The notes under the pieces are model-generated. The model worked only from the letters and a program-made list of their open reading frames with translations. It ran no database searches and was not told where the DNA came from. Below are positions 34,261 to 45,119 of a stretch of 64,000 nucleotides of DNA, one piece after another. Made by a program: the position numbers and the translations under genes. Every line of letters begins with the position of its first letter. Within the stretch, counting starts at the first letter, position 1. The DNA is from Piezodorus guildinii (lineage: Eukaryota > Arthropoda > Insecta > Hemiptera > Pentatomidae), in the NCBI GenBank assembly GCA_023052935.1, contig CM041293.1, positions 148,002,968 to 148,066,967 of the forward strand, given 5' to 3'.

Positions 34261-34262
<2 letters not shown>
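34068..34262 (+). repeat. duplicated LINE-J 3' tail
   Basis: The segment GCTGCCAATGGGCAGTTTCT, then TTCATGTT, a T-run, ATTATCATTTTAGCC and an A-run, occurs twice (about 34068-34150 and 34186-34270), spaced 118 bp, each followed by TA repeats. It matches the final coding and UTR bases of Jockey fragments (compare the minus strand at about 30890). It probably arose by tandem duplication across the TA tracts. Confidence 0.7.
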
Positions 34263-34308
<46 letters not shown>

Positions 34309-34431
34309 ATATTAATATGTTGTCAATACGAGTTTTATATATATATATATACAAGATTAATCCACCAACTGGTCTAATTATGTATGGAAAAAATAGAAGA
34401 TTTATTTATAGTATAAGAAAAAAAAATGGGA

Positions 34432-34604
34432 AAAGAAAAAACATTCCCGACACACGACTTTCTTTTACCTACGTTGTTAAAATAAATTTAAGAATTTCTA
34501 AATACAGTTAGATATAAAAAGAATTAATGAATTAATTACATTAAATTTTGTTAGAAACGTGTGTTTTATTAAATAATCTATTATTTATATTTATAATAAT
34601 TTCA
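34432..34604 (+). repeat. Rpt-1 copy, 5' part, split by a foldback
   Basis: It starts CCCGACACACGACTTTC and runs to AATAATCTATTAT, where it is interrupted; the remainder resumes at about 34905. Confidence 0.8.
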
Positions 34605-34626
34605 ATTTGTTCGAGTGAATAAATCG

Positions 34627-34748
34627 ATTGCTAGGTTCTGTTAAATAAAATGATCCATTTTCACTCAACACTCCTTTATTTCCTTTTTCTTTCTGCCTAC
34701 GTTTCGGCCTTTGCCATTTTTCAAGGTTCTTTAATCAGTCCTTTATAT

Positions 34749-34786
<38 letters not shown>

Positions 34787-34907
34787 AAGGATTGATTATA
34801 GAACCCTTGAAAATGGCAAAGGCCGAAACGTGGGGAGAAAGAAAAAGGTAATACTGGAGCGTTGAGTGAAAATGTCATATATCATTTTATTTAAAGAATC
34901 AAGCAAT
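34627..34907. mobile_element. foldback element with a TA centre
   Basis: Arms of about 115 bp (34627-34745 and 34785-34907) are reverse complements: ATTGCTAGGTTCTG, TTTTCACTCAACACTCC, CTTTTTCTTTCTGCC, ACGTTTCGGCCTTTGCC and TCAGTCCTTTATA, with their mirrored partners. The centre is a TA tract. The copy of AATAATCTATTAT at the left of the interruption is repeated at its right end, as expected for a target duplication. Each arm carries the GGCCGAAACGT motif. Confidence 0.75.
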
Positions 34908-35627
34908 AATCTATTATATTATTATCTACAACAATCAATTAAATTTATCTGCTTTTCATCACCCTCTATTACCTCTCACGACTTTGTATATCAGATAGTA
35001 TTTCTCCTAAAATCTTTGGCTTTTAAGAGATATTTAATTATACATCTATATTACTGTTTTTATGTTCAGGAAAACAAAAATTACATACAATAATACTTTT
35101 GTTATTTTCTCCTTTAGTTGGATATCAAATTCGTTCATTTTATATATTTAACCGTTCTTTATCAATGCTAATAAGATATTTGATTTTCGATCATTTTTTC
35201 GAATTCTTAAATTAAAGCTATTTTGCAGGAAGATATTATAAAATTATCGGTAGTTATTAAAAGTCCTGTCAGACTATTTCAATCGAAAATAAATCTACAT
35301 GGTACTAAAACTCATTAAAATTCACACAAAGCGAGTATAATCAAAATCATTAAAGCCGGTTTTTTAGAAAATCTTAAAAAGGTACAAAATGCACAGTAGA
35401 AAGTTAGCACTTTCGGTTAGTCGATTTTTTATGAAAAAGTTGTTGTAACATCTCGGAGGTATATGTAATTGTCTTAAATATGAAATTTCAGCTCCGTACG
35501 ACTTATCGTTTTCGTGCTAGACTTAGGACTCCCTAATCGTCTATTCCGATTAACTCGAATTCGAACATTTTCATAATCGCAATACTTTCCCCTTTTATAT
35601 ATTTCATATATAGGTAAGTGAAATTAA
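34905..35627 (+). repeat. Rpt-1 copy, remainder after the foldback
   Basis: It continues from AATAATCTATTATATTATTA to the hairpin ATATATTTCATATATAG and GTAAGTGAAATTAA at 35627. Confidence 0.85.
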
Positions 35628-36281
35628 AAATAGAAAAAATAAATTGGAAAATGAAGTGTCAGATTACTCTTGTTCCGTTTCGTTTCTGAGACGGCGATGC
35701 AATCTTTAAGAAGGAGTGTCCCATTTCATTTACAACTGGTTCGGGAGATGCTATCTTCCGCGGGAAGATCCCAGGCTCTGTGAAGATGACCTTTGTTTCA
35801 CCAACTCAGCGCTCTCATATAAACTTTAACACGATAGCGTAGTATCAGGCTTCGGACAGTGTGGGAGAAAACACTAATTTTTGCAAAAAGTATTATGTAC
35901 ATCATATGATTTTATCTACGTTTAAGGAAGCCGGTGTGTAATAATTATAATTTTATACGTTTCGGTTAGATACAAGTATAATAATTTTACTTGCCGTTTT
36001 TAAAAATGTAGGAAGGAAACATTTACTTTGTTTTTCTTTCTAATTGCTCAAAAAGAGAAAGATTATTTATTGTTCGGCCCTTGCAACACTGAATCATTGT
36101 TTCTCTGACCTTCCTACGGTTCTCACGGCCCGATAAAAATTGAGAACTTGACCTCCTGACTAAATGATGGGCCAATATGGATGTATTTTATTCTATAATG
36201 AAAGAGGCAAACTCAAGCCAAAAAGAGAAAATAAGGTAAAATACTATAGGATTGTAAAATCTGTGTGTGTGTGTGTATTTG

Positions 36282-36326
<45 letters not shown>

Positions 36327-36344
36327 CTTCTTCTACTTCTTTGA
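35628..36344. other. low-copy sequence
   Basis: This part is more balanced in composition (for example 35690-35830 and 36050-36150) and matches no repeat in the window. No convincing open frame is present. A TG run (36262-36276) and TA run (36285-36324) close it. Confidence 0.4.
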
Positions 36345-36757
36345 ATTTGAAAGCCTTGTCTGACTATTTCAATCAGAATTAAACATAAATCAAATTAAAG
36401 CCTATTAAATTTAACATCTGTATAGCGAGTTTGATAAAAATCGTCAAAGCCGTTTTTGAGAAAAACGTAAAAAGATCTAAAATGCATGGTATAAAGTAAC
36501 TTTTCTGGGTAGCTGATTTTGATGAAAAATTTGCTCAAACATTTCGGGCGTATATTTGTCTTAAATATGAAATTTCAGTTCAGTACAACTTTTCGTTTTC
36601 GTGTAGCACATACACACGGACCTTTTTGCGGGACTTGGTCGTTCGGACACCTGTATTTTCGATGAAAAATCTAAATAGAAAATTTTCACGATCGCAATAC
36701 TTTCCATTATATTCTCAATACTCTACTATATATTTCATATGTAGGTATGTGGAAGTA
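36345..36757 (+). repeat. Rpt-1 copy, 3' half
   Basis: It starts at TTGTCTGACTATTTCAATCA and runs to the hairpin ACTATATATTTCATATGTAG and GTATGTGGAAGTAA. The 5' half is replaced by the TA microsatellite. Confidence 0.82.
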
Positions 36758-36818
36758 AAAATATGTTCTGCTCTAAATTTCTGACTCAGTATGAAAAAAA
36801 AGATACACAATAAAAGTA

Positions 36819-37076
36819 GGATCACTTGTAGCTGGGTGGCTAGCATAACAGCCTCCTATACCAAAGGTTACGGGTTCAAACCCGCAGGTGGTCCTAGAAT
36901 TTTTAATGGGAGTAAAAAATCCTTAGTTATGTCGTCCTTCTTAGGGGACGTCTAAAGGTGGTCCTGAACCTGTGCGATAACAGGTACTCGTTAAAGATCC
37001 CTATCCTAATAAAACCTGGATAGGCAAAATTTAGGACTCCCACTGTAGCATCGTCCGATTAGCCATAGTAGCATAC
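36819..37076 (+). repeat. SINE-A copy, full length
   Basis: The head GGATCACTTGTAGCTGGGTG and GGCTAGCATAACAGCC (A-box region), then CGGGTTCAAACCC (B box), are followed by the body with GTCCTTCTTAGGGGACG and the 3' block TAGCCATAGTAGCATA. It is a good reference copy for the family. Confidence 0.85.
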
Positions 37077-37369
37077 AAACAATGAAAGTAAGAAAAGAGA
37101 CACATCTCAGTCAATATTATTGGAATGTTTTTTATACGATGCAATACAATTCCTTTAATACGAGGTAGTTTGGGCGTATCTTTTTCGTGGTTTACTTTGA
37201 CCTTTACCGATCGTCCCACATTTTCTTGAATTGGACTGAATTGGATAAAATTTAAGAACACCCGTTACCAAAACTGGTTAAGGATAATGGTACAATGGAT
37301 CTTGCTCAAATGGACTGCCATTAATCGATTAGGGAAGGCAAGAAGTCCTGCCAATTAATGGTCCTTGTG

Positions 37370-37600
37370 GAAGGGCAGGCGGGCTAGAAAGGGTTCCCAC
37401 GAGGTTTCACAACGTCGGTCGGACCACTCACAATCTCCCAGCCACTACCACATCTTAAAGAGTCTATTAGCTCTCCGCCCGGGGGATTTGCATATAAGGC
37501 CCTCCCGACCTTACCGCCTTGGGATCCCACCATAATTAGTCGGCTCCTTCATTAAGTGCGAGTGTAGGAGTGGGACGAGCCTTACTGGGGGACATCAATG
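37370..37600. promoter_or_regulatory. GC-richer unique island with octamer and TATA-like motif
   Basis: This is the most GC-rich non-repeat stretch in the window (CTCTCCGCCCGGGGG and similar). It contains ATTTGCAT (37486-37493), the POU octamer, overlapping CATATAAGG, which resembles a TATA box. This might be a promoter or enhancer. Direction, target and activity cannot be told from sequence. Confidence 0.3.
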
Positions 37601-37708
37601 TCATCAACATCGGTCCAACTTATAGTCCAATACAGTGAGGAAAATGACTCCACCCTCTTCCCAAATAACTTTTTAAAACGCTGCAAATTACAACACAATA
37701 GTTTAGTC

Positions 37709-38257
37709 TTACGCACGAAAAGGACATATTTTAATATTTCAAAGGTTATGCCCAATTTTCATATTTTAAGGACTGTTTTAATTTTTGTTTTTTATTCTAA
37801 GTTAAAGTCTCTATTCTCGTTGAAAAGATTCTTGACAATTGACATTTATTGTAACCAGGATACGGTTCAAAATAAAGATAAAGATAACCACCATTTTGAC
37901 TCGATTCTTCTTTTAAAATTATACGAAACGAAATAATTCACTGGTAACGAGGATTACCACACTAAAAAGGACACTTTTTAATATAGAAAATCTCTTCCCG
38001 CTGCAAGAATCGGTCCGAAATAGCGTAAGTCTAACTGTTTACATTAGGGAAGGGGACCATGGTTTACGCATGAAAAGGACTAATTTTACTATTTCAAAGG
38101 ATGGCTCGATTTTCATATTTTAAAGACTGTTTTATTTTTTATTTTAAGTTAAAGCCGCCATTCTCGTTGCAAGAATTCTTAACAATTGACAGTTATTGTA
38201 ACCAGGATACGGTTCAAAATAGAAGAGAACCACCATTTTGTCTCGATTCTCAATTCG
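37709..38257. repeat. direct repeat, two units of about 200 bp
   Basis: Unit 1 (37709-37908) and unit 2 (38059-38256) share ATTTCAAAGG, CATATTTTAA, TTGTAACCAGGATACGGTTC and ACCACCATTTTG in order. A third, shorter piece at 37953-38010 (ACTAAAAAGGACACTTTTTA) shows the array had at least three units. It is unrelated to the other repeats. Confidence 0.7.
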
Positions 38258-38511
38258 AGTTTTTTTTTCACACTCTCCGGTTTTATTATTGTAAATAGCT
38301 ATATTCTTTACAAATAGGTATACTAGGATAACTATGTATAACGTGTTTAAAGGCGATTCACTAATCAAACAGCAATAAATAATTCATAGGAAAATGCTCA
38401 ATCAGTACTGCTAGTTTCAAGACTATATATCTCTGCTATTTCTAAGCCAATTTCAATTATTCTTTTATCGTTTGGTAGTAAATAAATTAACGAGCGTATA
38501 TGTACAAGATT

Positions 38512-38515
<4 letters not shown>

Positions 38516-38588
<73 letters not shown>
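38516..38588. repeat. long poly-T tract
   Basis: About 73 bases are T with one A interruption. Its true length is uncertain in any assembly. It is next to a plus-strand Jockey fragment and need not be a poly-A tail of it. Confidence 0.95.
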
Positions 38589-38590
<2 letters not shown>

Positions 38591-38599
38591 TTGTTGCAG

Positions 38600-38832
38600 T
38601 GTCCTGATTCTAAAACCCAATACAATTTTTTATCTATATTTAAAAAAAAATAATTCAAAACCCTAAATGTTCCTTACTTTGTCCCCAATAAAACCACCTA
38701 AGATGTCCTGAACATTCCATTAGTTTCATACTTAGTCTGAAATAGATATCCCTTCCAATTCCAAACCTCTCATTTCCATCTATTCCCGACAATCTTCCGG
38801 GACGCTTGAAAAGATGATAACTGAAATACTTA
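38600..38832 (+). mobile_element. decayed LINE-J (Jockey) fragment
   Basis: The + strand keeps CAAAACCCTAAATGTTCCTT, TTTGTCCCCAATAAAACCAC and CGACAATCTTCCGGGACGCT in the order of the Jockey ORF2 C-terminus (compare 27590-27750). No frame survives. Confidence 0.6.
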
Positions 38833-39275
38833 TGCACGTTGCTTGGACAACGTCAGGCTAAGTCAGAAAACTTCTACAATCCTTTCACAACTTATATTTG
38901 TTTGCTGACACTTTCTGGAATACCCTAATTTATGAAAACTTGTCAACATTGAAGATAATATGTTTATTAAGGAATTAAATCTGTTTGTGAGTGTACACAT
39001 TTTATGCATAATGGCACGCCAAATGTAAATATTTACTTAAACTCTCCTTGCACAGTGCAAGTAGTCAGATAAAAATTAAAATTTAACAATATCATGTTTT
39101 CATTTTTTTTTTCTTTACTCGAAAAGCTCGTTATGAGAAAATGTAATATGGCGTGCCCCAAAGGCACAATTAGACTAATACTTATGGTTCCCTCCTAATC
39201 ATTACATACCTTTTAACAAAAATATAATAATATGTATTTGAATATTCATATATTTTTGGATTAGCTATTTCTTGA
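38833..39275. other. AT-rich, no feature
   Basis: No gene or family repeat was recognised. Confidence 0.4.
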
Positions 39276-39460
39276 ATGAATTTTCATTATCGCATTTGGA
39301 ACACCCTATTCATATATAATTTCCAACGAACGTTTCGTCGAGCTGGAACATACATCACCGTTGCAGAAGACCAGTCGGAGCAGAAGAAAATTTATGACGC
39401 TGGGTGGACTCCACGTGGGATCAAGGACCTGGGAGTTCAATGCCAGGTGTGGGCCATCAG
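39276..39460 (+). other. candidate exon, unrecognised product
   Basis: A frame open through this stretch reads TVAEDQSEQKKIYDAGWTPR then GIKDLGVQCQ. Its codon composition is unlike the AT-rich surroundings. Possible splice signals are CGTTGCAG at about 39366 and GCCAG then GTGTGG at about 39447, neither strong. I do not recognise the peptide. It may be an exon of an unknown gene or of the KLF transcript unit's neighbour. Confidence 0.3.
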
Positions 39461-39661
39461 TTTAATTTCAATTGCTGTTCTCGTAAACTCAAATTTACGG
39501 TTGTTCATTCCCTTTCTTACCATAATTAAAAACATTGAAGCAAATGTCAGTTCAAAAGATCCATTGATAAAAATGAACTGTCATTTGTTGAAAGTTCCAA
39601 AAAATATTATCTTCTTCCCTATTTTAAAATTTTTCAAGTAGTCAAGTGCTCTCTATTGTTC

Positions 39662-40073
39662 TCGGGCATATCGGCATTTAAGCCCTGTCAGACTATTTCA
39701 ATCAGAACGAAACTTACATGATATCAGAGCCCATCAAATTTTACATCGATGAATAGAGTTTAAAAAATCGTTAGAGCCGTTTTTGAGAAAATCGTAAACA
39801 TTTGCAAAATGAATGGTATAAAGTGCCTCTTCTGTTAGCTGATTTTGATGTAAAAGTTGTTGTAACGTCTCGGGCATATATTTGTCTTAAATATGAAATT
39901 TCAGTTTCATAGGACTTTTCGTTTTCACACGGGAGGTACCACACACATAGACCTTTTTGCGGGATTTGGTAATTTGGACTCAGGGGACTCTAAAACGTGT
40001 ATTTCCGGTGAAAATCGGAATTAAAAAATTTTCAAGATCGCAATACTTTCCCTTACTATATATTTCATATAAG
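39662..40073 (+). repeat. Rpt-1 copy, 3' half
   Basis: It starts at CGGCATTTAAGCCCTGTCAG and runs to ACTATATATTTCATAT. The terminal GTAAGTGAAAG is missing. Confidence 0.8.
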
Positions 40074-40244
40074 AGCGTTTTATTGATCTCGAAGTCGTTA
40101 ATGTTCCTTAAAAACGCTACGAACTTCAAACCAATAGAATGGAACTGGGCATTGGAGAAGGATTTGGTTCTTAACACACCGAGAGGCCATCCAGTGACTG
40201 ACTATTTCTAGGTCAACGGCCGTGCAAGTGGGTGATTAGTTCGA

Positions 40245-40452
40245 GATCATACTCGACCCTACCAGATTTTCCCTCTATTTTTTGGTACCCAATTTTTGGT
40301 TCCCAAAAGGTGCCTGATGTGTGTCTCCTCATTCAGGTTTGTCCCACAGCTCAATGAACATTTTTAGATAATTTTACCACAGCCGGGATTGGAGCCCGTG
40401 ATCCGAAGAACAGTCTACTAGTGCTAGTACTACGTCGCTCCTTGAGGCAGCA
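40245..40452 (-). repeat. SINE-B copy, minus strand
   Basis: The minus strand has a head with GGAGCGACGTAGTAC, a B box (GGGCTCCAATCCC) and the SINE-B body. It is similar to the copies at 27257 and 62572. Confidence 0.65.
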
Positions 40453-40874
40453 GTAATTTCTTATTGAATATAATATTCCAAGTTATACGGCTGTTAGCAA
40501 AGCCATGGGAATCACTACAATATTATCATGTAAATAATAATCTCTTACATATTACAATACATAATCCTGTTGTTAGTGAAGCACACCGTAAAGTCCGAAG
40601 CTTGGTAGCTAATGGATTAAAAATATACTATCGAAAGCCGTTTAGCGAGGAAGATTAAATGGATATAATTAATATTCATGCATACATTAGCATGGCTCTG
40701 TATATATTAAGGGCCCAAGCCTGTTGATACCCGGTTAGGACAAATCATTCTCCTTGACTGACCCCTCAATATATTATCCTAATCCTTTATTTTCAACTTA
40801 TTTTTTTTGTAATCTTTGTTGTGATACTATTGTATTTTGTCTGTCATTAAACAGTCTAAATTGTTTCTTTTTTA
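40453..40874. other. low-copy sequence
   Basis: No gene is seen; a 64-codon frame at 40464-40658 matches nothing I know. The part at 40700-40790 may be a decayed LINE piece, but I cannot support it. Confidence 0.35.
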
Positions 40875-43699
40875 TTACTTTCCCTTTCTTATATATGGAA
40901 TATATAGTAGCGTAAAGTATTGCGATCGTGAAAATTGTCTAATTCAACTTTTCAATGGAAATACACGTTTTAGGGTTCCCTGGCTCCAAATAAAAGCGAA
41001 AAGTGATACGAAACTGAAATTCCATACTTGAGACAGTTATACGCCAGAAAGCAAATTTTTCACTAAAATCGGCCGACCTACTACTAGGAAATGCTACTTT
41101 ATACCATAGATTTCGCACGATTTTCTTTAAAATGGCCTTAACTCTTTTGATTAAACTCGCTATATCGATGTAAACTTTGATGGGCTTTAATATCGTGTAA
41201 ATTTCATTCTGACTGAAATAGTCTGACAGGGCTTAAATGCCGATAGTTTCAATTTTCTTCTTCTAAAGTACCTTTAATTTTGTATATTTTATGAAAATAA
41301 CCATATTATCAAGTTAGCATTAATAAATAACAGCTAAATATGTAAGTTGTGCGAATTTAAAAAACAACTAAACGAGAAAACTGAAAAAAAAAATATTAAT
41401 GATTTTTTTTGTTTTTGAACATAAGAGCAGTAATATACATGTATGATATACCGCTGGAAAGCTAAAGATTTTAGAAAAAAATATTATCCTATACACAACA
41501 GCTTTTAAAAGTTAATAGAAAGTAATAAAAAGCCGATAAAACTAAGTGATTGTTTTAGATAATAATGTAATAGATTTTTTGATAAAACACATGTTTCTAT
41601 AGAAATTCAATTTAAATAATTCTTTAATAGTTTCACTAATTTTTATCTCTAACTGTATTTGAAAATTCTTTAATTGATTTTAACAACGGAGGTAAGCGAA
41701 AGTCGTGTGTTGCCCGCACAAGATTTTTCAATAAAACACATGTTTTCTATGGAAATTAAATTTAATTAATTCTTTATTAGTTTCACTCTTTTTACTTTCA
41801 CTTACTATATATTGCGAACGGAAATACACGTTTTAGGGCCCTCTGAGTCCAAATGACCAAGTCCAATAGATATCCAACTAAAGGAGAAAATTGAAAAAAT
41901 ATTTGTTTAATGCAATTTTTTGTTTTTGAACATAAAAAGAGTAATATACGTGTGTAATATACCGTTTGAATGCTGAAGATTTTGGGAAAACATTTTATTA
42001 TCTTATACACAAGCTTGTAAAAGTTAATAAACAGTAATAAAGAGACGGTAAAACTAACTGATTATTTTAGATGTTAATATAATTGATTTTTTAATAAAAC
42101 ACATGTTTCTATAGAAATTCCATTTGATTAATTCTTTAAATGTTTCACTCATTTTTTTATCTTACTGTTTTTGAAAATTCTTCAATCGATTCTAAAAACG
42201 GAGGTAAGTGAAAGTCGTGTGTTGCCCGCACCAGATTTTTTTACCTCTATCTGTATTTGAAAATTCTTTAATCGATTTTAACTACGGAGGCTAGTGAAAT
42301 TCGTGTGTTGCCCTCACTTGCTTTTGTAATATTACGATGTGAGGTTTTATTCGTATATTTATAAACTTACTATCAGTTTATAGTTCTCAATGTTATTTTT
42401 ATCCGTTTCACACTCCATTACCTTTTAAATCTTTGTTTATAAGATACAGATGTTACAGAAACTTTTTCACTAAAATCGGCTTACCGGAAGTGCTACTTCG
42501 CATTTAACACCTTTTTACGATTTTCTCAAAAAGGGCTCTAACGATTTTGATTAAACTCGCTCAATCGATGTTTTTATGTTTTAATTTAATGGGCTTTAAT
42601 ATCTTCTTGGTTTCATTCTGATTGAAATAGTCTGACAGGGATAATGCAGATACTTTTAAATTTTCTTCTTCTAAAGTACCTTTGATTTTGTAGATTCTAT
42701 AAAAATGACCGTATCATCTGATTATTAGTGCTAAAAAACGCCTAAATATACGAGTTGAACGAATTTGATAACCAACTAAAGGAGAAAAACTGCAAAAATA
42801 TTTTTTAAAGCAATTTTTTTTAACATAAGAACAGTTAAGAGATGTATAATATACCGCTGGAAAGCTAAAGATTTTTAAAAAATATGAACTTATACGCAAA
42901 CTTGTAAATGTTTATAAGATGTTCGGAAAGCCGATAAAACTAAGTGATTGTTTTAAATAATAATATAATAGTTTACGCGTAGGTTTTTTGTATAATTTTT
43001 CCTACAATCGCAATATAACCTCAATTTTATTTCACCATATGTTTGCCATTTAGGCTAATGTACTATAATCACAAAAAACAAAAATATTTTCTGATTATAA
43101 GGATGACTCATCCAAAATCATTTCAAACATTTTGTCAAAATGTAAATATGTGAATGAAGTTTATTTTATATATTTCTAATATAGTAGATTTTTTAATAAA
43201 ACACATGTTTCTTTAGAAATTTAATTTAATTAATCCTTCAATCGTTTCACTAATTTTTATCTCAAACTGTATTTGAAAATTCTTCAATTGATTTTAACAA
43301 CGGAGATAAGTGAAAGTCGCGTGTTCCCCGAACTAGATTTTTTCTTTAAAAATGTTTTTTTTTTCTCTAAAAGCAGTACCCCCCTTTTTTCTTTTTTTTT
43401 TTTTTTTTTTTAATCATTAGTAATATAGATGGATACTCTGCCGTTTGATAGCTGAAGATCCTACAAAAAAAAATTTCATATGTACAATGTTGTGTAAGAT
43501 AATAGAGAGTGATGAAAAGCGAATAGTAGTTCTAATTCTTGTAGATAATAATTTATTTTATTAGTTTTTTTTTTTAATCTGAAACACTGGTTTTCATCGA
43601 AATTCTTTAAACATTTTACAACTCTATCGTTATTTAGATGTTCTTAAATTGATTTTACCAACCGAGGCAAGTAAAAATCGTGTGTTTCGCTCACCAAAT
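40875..43699 (-). repeat. head-to-tail Rpt-1 array, five copies or pieces
   Basis: All units point the same way: 40875-41724 (full), 41792-42236 (middle deleted), about 42242-42320 (5' end only), about 42447-43338 (3' end missing, with an unrelated insert at about 42975-43190) and about 43418-43699 (5' half). A further small Rpt-1 piece lies at 41728-41787. Each unit ends with a variant of GCCCGCACCAGAT followed by T-runs. Repeated insertion at the same T-rich end, or rolling-circle-type multimers, would produce this. Confidence 0.88.
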
Positions 43700-44829
43700 T
43701 TTTAATTTACTAATAAAGTACATAAAACTTTAACTAGAAATAATTTTAAATGACTATTTCATTGGAGGATGAGATAATACGGTGCTTGTAGAAGTGCTTC
43801 CATCTTGACGAATTATCTTCATTCATTTCTGAAGAGTGAGTGAGCAGAACCGATGACAGGTTCAGATTGATGACTTGCTGATTAAGACAAGACCAACACC
43901 AAGCCGTGTCTGACTGACAAAACACCCTTTATCTGCGTTTGTGTGCGTATTTGTACGCTCGGTTAACGGTTAGTCTTTCAATTTATCATCTATCTAACGA
44001 GTTAATACGAACTGTTGTGTTTATTATTTGGTTTAGGTTTTTAGATTTCGATGAAAATTGGGAGTAAGGACCATGAACTGTTTTGCGATTTTTTCTCATA
44101 CGTAAGACAATTGAGACGTTGATTTCCAAAAGGTACTATATCCATTCTAGGAAATTTTACAGGAGGCGCGAAAATCACTAATTATTATATTATTAAATTA
44201 GCTAATTTGATTCTTTTCGCATTAAAATCTAGAATTGTTTTTTTTATTATATTAATAACATCATATTAAAGATATGAAATGAGATGTTTTGGTATAATTT
44301 GGAACGAAATTAAATGTGTAATTATTTCCTTTAGAAAATAATTATATTTCTAAATTGCGTTTATAAAGAGCTTGGGCGTTCGTTAGATAAAATCAAATAG
44401 GAGATTTAGATATAACTAATTGATGAGAATACAAATATGTGAAAAAATCAATTTTGTAAAAAATGTCCTTTAGTACTTTTTGGAAATGAACGTCTCAATT
44501 CTCGTCTTTCATATTGATCCATACTAGCTCATGAGTATTCTCTTATTGTGTTTTATACAAAATATCAATGTTGGTCAGAGTATTAAACTTCATTATTCAA
44601 TTACCGCGCAAAAGATTCATTCATATTTACTTTTTTAGAATTTATATTACAACTAAATTATTCAACAGTATTCCCATCATGCTTCACCAGTTTTTAATGG
44701 GCGACCCTTTTGGTGAGTTACATAACGTAAAATTTCTGGTCGAATTCACTTTCATAGAAGTTTTCCAAGGTCGTGGGTTCTGTACCCAGGAAGCTTGTTA
44801 ATATTAGAACATTTAAAATAAATAAAAAA
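43700..44829. other. low-copy sequence, no gene recognised
   Basis: The part at 43740-43980 is less AT-rich and unique. Frames up to 77 codons exist (44568-44801) but look random. Confidence 0.4.
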
Positions 44830-44929
44830 AACCCGCAAAACACGACGTCGACTCAGCTTCGTTTTTAAAATCCATTGAAGAACTTTCAACTAAAGTTAAA
44901 GATAAAAAAGAAGTTTAAGAATTACATTG
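44830..44929 (+). repeat. Rpt-1 copy, 5' end, interrupted by Jockey
   Basis: CCCGCAAAACACGACGTCGA and TTTTTAAAATCCATTGAAG correspond to the Rpt-1 5' end. The copy is cut by the Jockey insertion and resumes at 49113. Confidence 0.7.
44917..44929. repeat. target-site duplication, left copy
   Basis: AAGAATTACATTG is repeated exactly right after the element's poly-A at 49113-49125. Confidence 0.9.
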
Positions 44930-45119
44930 GATAGAACAGATGTTTGAGCTTGACCGTGTATAAGGTTAGTTTTTTTGTTAATGAAGTTTTTTCACTATTT
45001 AAAATGAATAAAACTTAATGTTATTAAGTGTGTGTGTTAAGAACATACTAATTTATAAAACTTATTGATTAAGTAAGTGTGTGCGCGAAGGAACAGGTAA
45101 TATGATAGAGCCCTCCTGA

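Noticed and set aside
38472..38666. 64-codon phenylalanine-rich frame
   Set aside because: It is the translation of the poly-T tract.
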